This document shows, one piece after another, positions 4,667-7,390 of a DNA stretch of 7,390 nucleotides (position 1 is the stretch's first letter; the number at the start of each line of letters is the position of its first letter). Source of the DNA: Thermoplasmatota archaeon (GTDB lineage: Archaea > Thermoplasmatota > Penumbrarchaeia > Penumbrarchaeales > Penumbrarchaeaceae). The stretch is taken from NCBI GenBank assembly GCA_030595585.1, contig JAUVCY010000083.1, forward strand, positions 1-7,390, in the 5' to 3' direction. The translations under genes and the position numbers were made by a program. The notes beneath the pieces were generated by a model. That model was not told the origin of the DNA, did not search any database, and saw nothing but the letters and a program-made list of their open reading frames with translations.

Positions 4667-7390
4667 TCACTCCTCGTTCGTGTATTCTTCCTTTGAGTTT
4701 CCGCTCATGACGGCCACGGCCACTCCCACGATCACGACCATAGCCAGTATGAAGATGATGATGATAACGACCAATATAACGAACGTTCTATCCGCAGGGT
4801 CACTGGTGCCCTCATCCCCTACGTTCCATCTCTGTTCATCGTCGGGGAAGAGGTCAAGGGACAATCCCGTCGTGGAGTCGCTCCTTGAGTAACCATCGTT
4901 CCACTCGTCCGGATGGCCGTCCCCGTCAGTGTCAACGCTTGCGGCGGGGTCCTCAATGAAGGCATCGGTGTTGTCGCCGGCGCCGTCCCCGTCAGAATCC
5001 TTCGATTCCGCAGCATCATATGGAAACGCGTCTCCGTTATCTCCAACACCATCTCCGTCGGTATCTCTGGATTCATATGGGTTGTCGGGGAAGGCGTCAT
5101 TGAGGTCAGGAACCCCATCCCCATCTCTGTCGCCCGAGAACTCATCCACCGTGATCTGAAGCGCTATCCTGTCGGTCTGGTATTCATGGTCCTGCACCCA
5201 CATCTGAACGTTCTTCGGACCCTCCTTGGCATACGTGTGGTTGACGTTTATTCCCTCCCCTGTCTGACCGTCGCCGAAGTCCCACCTGTACAAGAGCTGG
5301 TCCTCATCCGGGTCGGCCACTGGATCCACCCAGAAGTTCACCGTCATTCCAATTAACATATGGAATATCTCATCCGGCTTTTCTGGTTCCTCGTTCTCAT
5401 TTGTAAGGATCAGGATGATGCTGGCGGTGTTGTTGGCTCCCGCACGGTCGGTCACCATGAAGGTCAGGAATACCTCCACCTGCTGGACCATGCCGTCTTC
5501 TGTCCTCCAGATGTTCTGATCGTCAAGCTGGAACCAGAACTCCCCCGTTGCCGGGTCGATGTCCCAATCTATGCCCTTGTTTAAATTCGCATAGGGAAGC
5601 TGCTCCGAAATGGCGCTTTCCCACTCGTCGGTTGCATTGATCATGTTCACGGTGATGGTCAATATATCGTAGGGATCGATGTCGCTCACGATCGGTTTGA
5701 TCATCACCTTCCTGAACTGGTTGTATGTCCTGGGCATCGTTGTTGGAATGGTGATCTCCGGTGGATCGTTGACATTTGTGATCTTGAAATAGACCTCCAG
5801 GTGGGTTTGATCTTCTGTGAGATTCTCGGTGATGGAGAACACCATCTTCGAGTTTTGGAGGAGTACATCTTCATTGGTGGGGGTGAAGGTGACAATGCCG
5901 GAATCGCCCTCAACCTCGATCAACGAGTCCCACGGATCAGACATCTCAATTTCGAATGAATATAATATGTCCGCCCCGTCAGGATCAGATGAGTTTATCT
6001 GAAATGAGAAATCCTCATCCTCCAGTACAGAAATATTTTCCAGGTGGGCCACAGGCTTCAGTGGGTTGTTGTTATTCACCGTACGTGGGGTCCCATCAAT
6101 GTTGATGTGCTGGACGATCGTCGGATCATTGGTGGGAGTGATGTTGATCTGATAGTCTGCTTCCACAGACATGTGCTGATCAATTCCCATCAGCCTCAGT
6201 ATCTCCGTGCCAAACTGGTCAGGTTTTGGTGTGATACGAGCGAAATGATCACCATATATTTCCACTATCTCAACGTAGATCAGTTCAGAATCGTAGGTGG
6301 AATCCCATTTCTTCAGCAATTTATTCCAAACGTAAAACTCGATGAATCCCTCATCGTCGATGAAGACGCTGATATCGGAGTTACCCAGGGGTTTTAAAAA
6401 AAACATAGAGTCCTCCTCAACAACCTGTATTCCGTTGAAATTGGGATGGACCGCTGGGGGATTGTCGTCCCATACCGAGAAGAGGTCCACTATGACGACC
6501 GGGTCTGACCATCTGGAGACCTTTATTGGTTCCGAGGTGAGGTTGTCCGAAGCGATCATCCTGATGGTATGGTTCACCGGATCCGCGCCGATCTCCACTC
6601 CTGTGAAGTTCACGGAGTAATCCTTCCCGTCCGTGTAGTCCACGTCGCCCGGGTTCAATTCGAACCCGGACAGGTCGGTGTCGGAGATCCCAAGTTCGTC
6701 ATCGATGGCCAGCAGTATCTGTTCCGGCGGATCGTTGTCCATGTCCACGTAGGTGAAGGATAGAGTGTAATTATCGTCCAGGCTCCCATCGGATATGTGC
6801 TGTGTGTTAGTTGAGACCACATTGATATTTGATATCGACGGAGGGTTGTTGGGAGCGATCTCCTCGATCGATACGGATATGGAGTAGTCGTTAACAGCTC
6901 CGAACGTGGTTGGGTCGAACCCATTGACGTTTCCGCTTCCATCCACCTTGAGATCTATAGCCTCCAGTATGACCCCCATGTACACCTTCCTCTGGTTCAC
7001 AGTGCCTCCTGTCATGTTGTTGATAATATCTCCTGACCAGGAGGTGTCCGACGTCAGCCACCCCTCGGTATCGAACCACTGGGTGAGGACCATCTCCTCC
7101 GACTCCCATCCATCGTCTGATGTCCCCCATGTCCCGTCGGGCCCCCATGTGGAATAGACCAGGTGGAAGTGCATCCACATCGTCTGGTGCACATTGTAGG
7201 ATTCGGAGTACCATTCGTCACTCTCGAAACGGAGGTTCGTGGAGCGGTTCCAGAAGTAGGATATGTTCCATATCTTGTCGTAGTCGGACCCTGTTATCTC
7301 GAACCAGTCCTGGTGATCCCTGAGGCTGGATAGCGTGCCTCTCTTTTCATATCCAAGCAGAGTTGCGTTCTTTAGATCGTTGGGGTAAAC
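4667..7390 (-). CDS. Secreted/surface protein with cadherin-like, PKD and Asp-rich calcium-type repeats (5' end beyond window)
   Basis: The frame stays open from the right edge to TGA at 4667-4669, giving 907 visible residues with the N-terminus and signal peptide outside. A GTG at 7192 is only an internal codon: 66 in-frame residues precede it (for example Y-D-K-I-W-N-I-S-Y-F-W). In order there are a Trp/Tyr-rich N-terminal region; several beta-sandwich (cadherin/Ig-like) units separated by N-N-P-P-S, T-N-D-P-T and V-N-D-P-P linkers; a PKD domain with WDFGDGQTGEG and NHTYAKEG; three to four 22-residue repeats of the D-x-D-G-D-G-x-x-D type (thrombospondin-3-like, probably Ca-binding); one membrane helix rich in Ile/Val; and a short acidic tail. 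Many N-x-S/T sequons suggest glycosylation. This architecture is common in Thermoplasmata surface proteins. It probably acts in adhesion or as an envelope component. No catalytic domain is visible. Confidence 0.9.
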   Translation of the reverse strand, partial: VYPNDLKNATLLGYEKRGTLSSLRDHQDWFEITGSDYDKIWNISYFWNRSTNLRFESDEWYSESYNVHQTMWMHFHLVYSTWGPDGTWGTSDDGWESEEMVLTQWFDTEGWLTSDTSWSGDIINNMTGGTVNQRKVYMGVILEAIDLKVDGSGNVNGFDPTTFGAVNDYSISVSIEEIAPNNPPSISNINVVSTNTQHISDGSLDDNYTLSFTYVDMDNDPPEQILLAIDDELGISDTDLSGFELNPGDVDYTDGKDYSVNFTGVEIGADPVNHTIRMIASDNLTSEPIKVSRWSDPVVIVDLFSVWDDNPPAVHPNFNGIQVVEEDSMFFLKPLGNSDISVFIDDEGFIEFYVWNKLLKKWDSTYDSELIYVEIVEIYGDHFARITPKPDQFGTEILRLMGIDQHMSVEADYQINITPTNDPTIVQHINIDGTPRTVNNNNPLKPVAHLENISVLEDEDFSFQINSSDPDGADILYSFEIEMSDPWDSLIEVEGDSGIVTFTPTNEDVLLQNSKMVFSITENLTEDQTHLEVYFKITNVNDPPEITIPTTMPRTYNQFRKVMIKPIVSDIDPYDILTITVNMINATDEWESAISEQLPYANLNKGIDWDIDPATGEFWFQLDDQNIWRTEDGMVQQVEVFLTFMVTDRAGANNTASIILILTNENEEPEKPDEIFHMLIGMTVNFWVDPVADPDEDQLLYRWDFGDGQTGEGINVNHTYAKEGPKNVQMWVQDHEYQTDRIALQITVDEFSGDRDGDGVPDLNDAFPDNPYESRDTDGDGVGDNGDAFPYDAAESKDSDGDGAGDNTDAFIEDPAASVDTDGDGHPDEWNDGYSRSDSTTGLSLDLFPDDEQRWNVGDEGTSDPADRTFVILVVIIIIFILAMVVIVGVAVAVMSGNSKEEYTNEE
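4706..4786 (-). other. C-terminal transmembrane anchor of the surface protein
   Basis: About 27 residues, beginning T-F-V-I-L-V-V and consisting almost only of Ile, Val, Leu, Ala and Phe, form a single hydrophobic helix. It is preceded by an acidic, extracellular-type stretch and followed by a 12-residue hydrophilic tail S-G-N-S-K-E-E-Y-T-N-E-E. The protein is therefore anchored with its large N-terminal part outside. Confidence 0.88.
4904..5134 (-). repeat. 66-bp (22-residue) Asp-rich repeats within the surface protein gene
   Basis: Units begin with D-x-D-G-D-G and continue x-x-D-x-x-D-A-F-P-x-D-x-x-E-S. They recur every 66 bases: three full copies (GDRDGDGVPD, DTDGDGVGDN, DSDGDGAGDN) and a diverged fourth (DTDGDGHPDE). 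The DNA is repetitive as well as the protein, so the copy number may vary between strains. By analogy with thrombospondin type-3 repeats these would bind calcium and stiffen the stalk next to the membrane. Confidence 0.85.

Noticed and set aside
4913..5584. Plus-strand open frames opposite the surface-protein gene
   Set aside because: They mirror the Asp-rich repeat and PKD codons of the real gene and have no recognisable domain or start signal.
7190..7192. GTG as the true start of the surface protein
   Set aside because: The frame is open for 66 more codons upstream with similar composition, and no signal peptide follows the GTG.

Overview
The window looks like a chromosomal segment of an archaeon, most likely a euryarchaeote of the Thermoplasmata side (Thermoplasmatota). 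This is inferred from gene content: a large Asp-rich, PKD-containing surface protein anchored by one C-terminal membrane helix, an archaeal TATA-type leaderless promoter, and a winged-helix/MNT plus HEPN pair. No rRNA or other marker gene is present, so the placement is tentative.

Layout: (1) 17-3127 (+) is a complete 1036-aa SbcC/Rad50-type DNA-repair ATPase with all its nucleotide-binding motifs and a CPVC zinc hook at mid-length. It has a strong Shine-Dalgarno site and probably belongs to an operon that begins before the window. (2) 3128-3365 is non-coding, between convergent genes, and holds a strong bulged hairpin just after the sbcC stop and a 35-bp near-perfect palindrome. (3) 3366-4605 (-) is a two-gene HEPN/MNT module. 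The upstream gene (3910-4605) is an intact winged-helix + minimal nucleotidyltransferase fusion. The downstream HEPN gene is broken. (4) 4667-7390 (-) is a secreted or cell-surface protein whose N-terminus lies beyond the right edge.

The main observation is the state of the HEPN gene. A 185-bp non-coding element (3479-3663) with about 12-bp imperfect terminal inverted repeats is flanked by a 6-bp direct repeat, CTGGAT (3473-3478 and 3664-3669), which looks like a target-site duplication. Removing the element and one CTGGAT copy rejoins the two halves in frame into a 130-aa HEPN-like protein (junction R-Y-P-G-T-D-E-Y-D). As it stands, the frame hits TAA inside the element's terminal repeat after 96 aa, and the C-terminal helix is stranded at 3366-3476. 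The element is built almost entirely from about eight copies, in both orientations, of a CCYAACTTTRAYA-like motif and encodes nothing. It therefore resembles a MITE-like non-autonomous transposable element that I do not recognise.

The HEPN/MNT module appears self-regulated. A 14-bp perfect palindrome covers the TATA box of the winged-helix/MNT gene, a second 10-bp palindrome overlaps it, and the HEPN start lies inside the 3' end of the MNT gene, so the two are translationally coupled. The repair ATPase and the surface protein show no functional link to the module beyond proximity.
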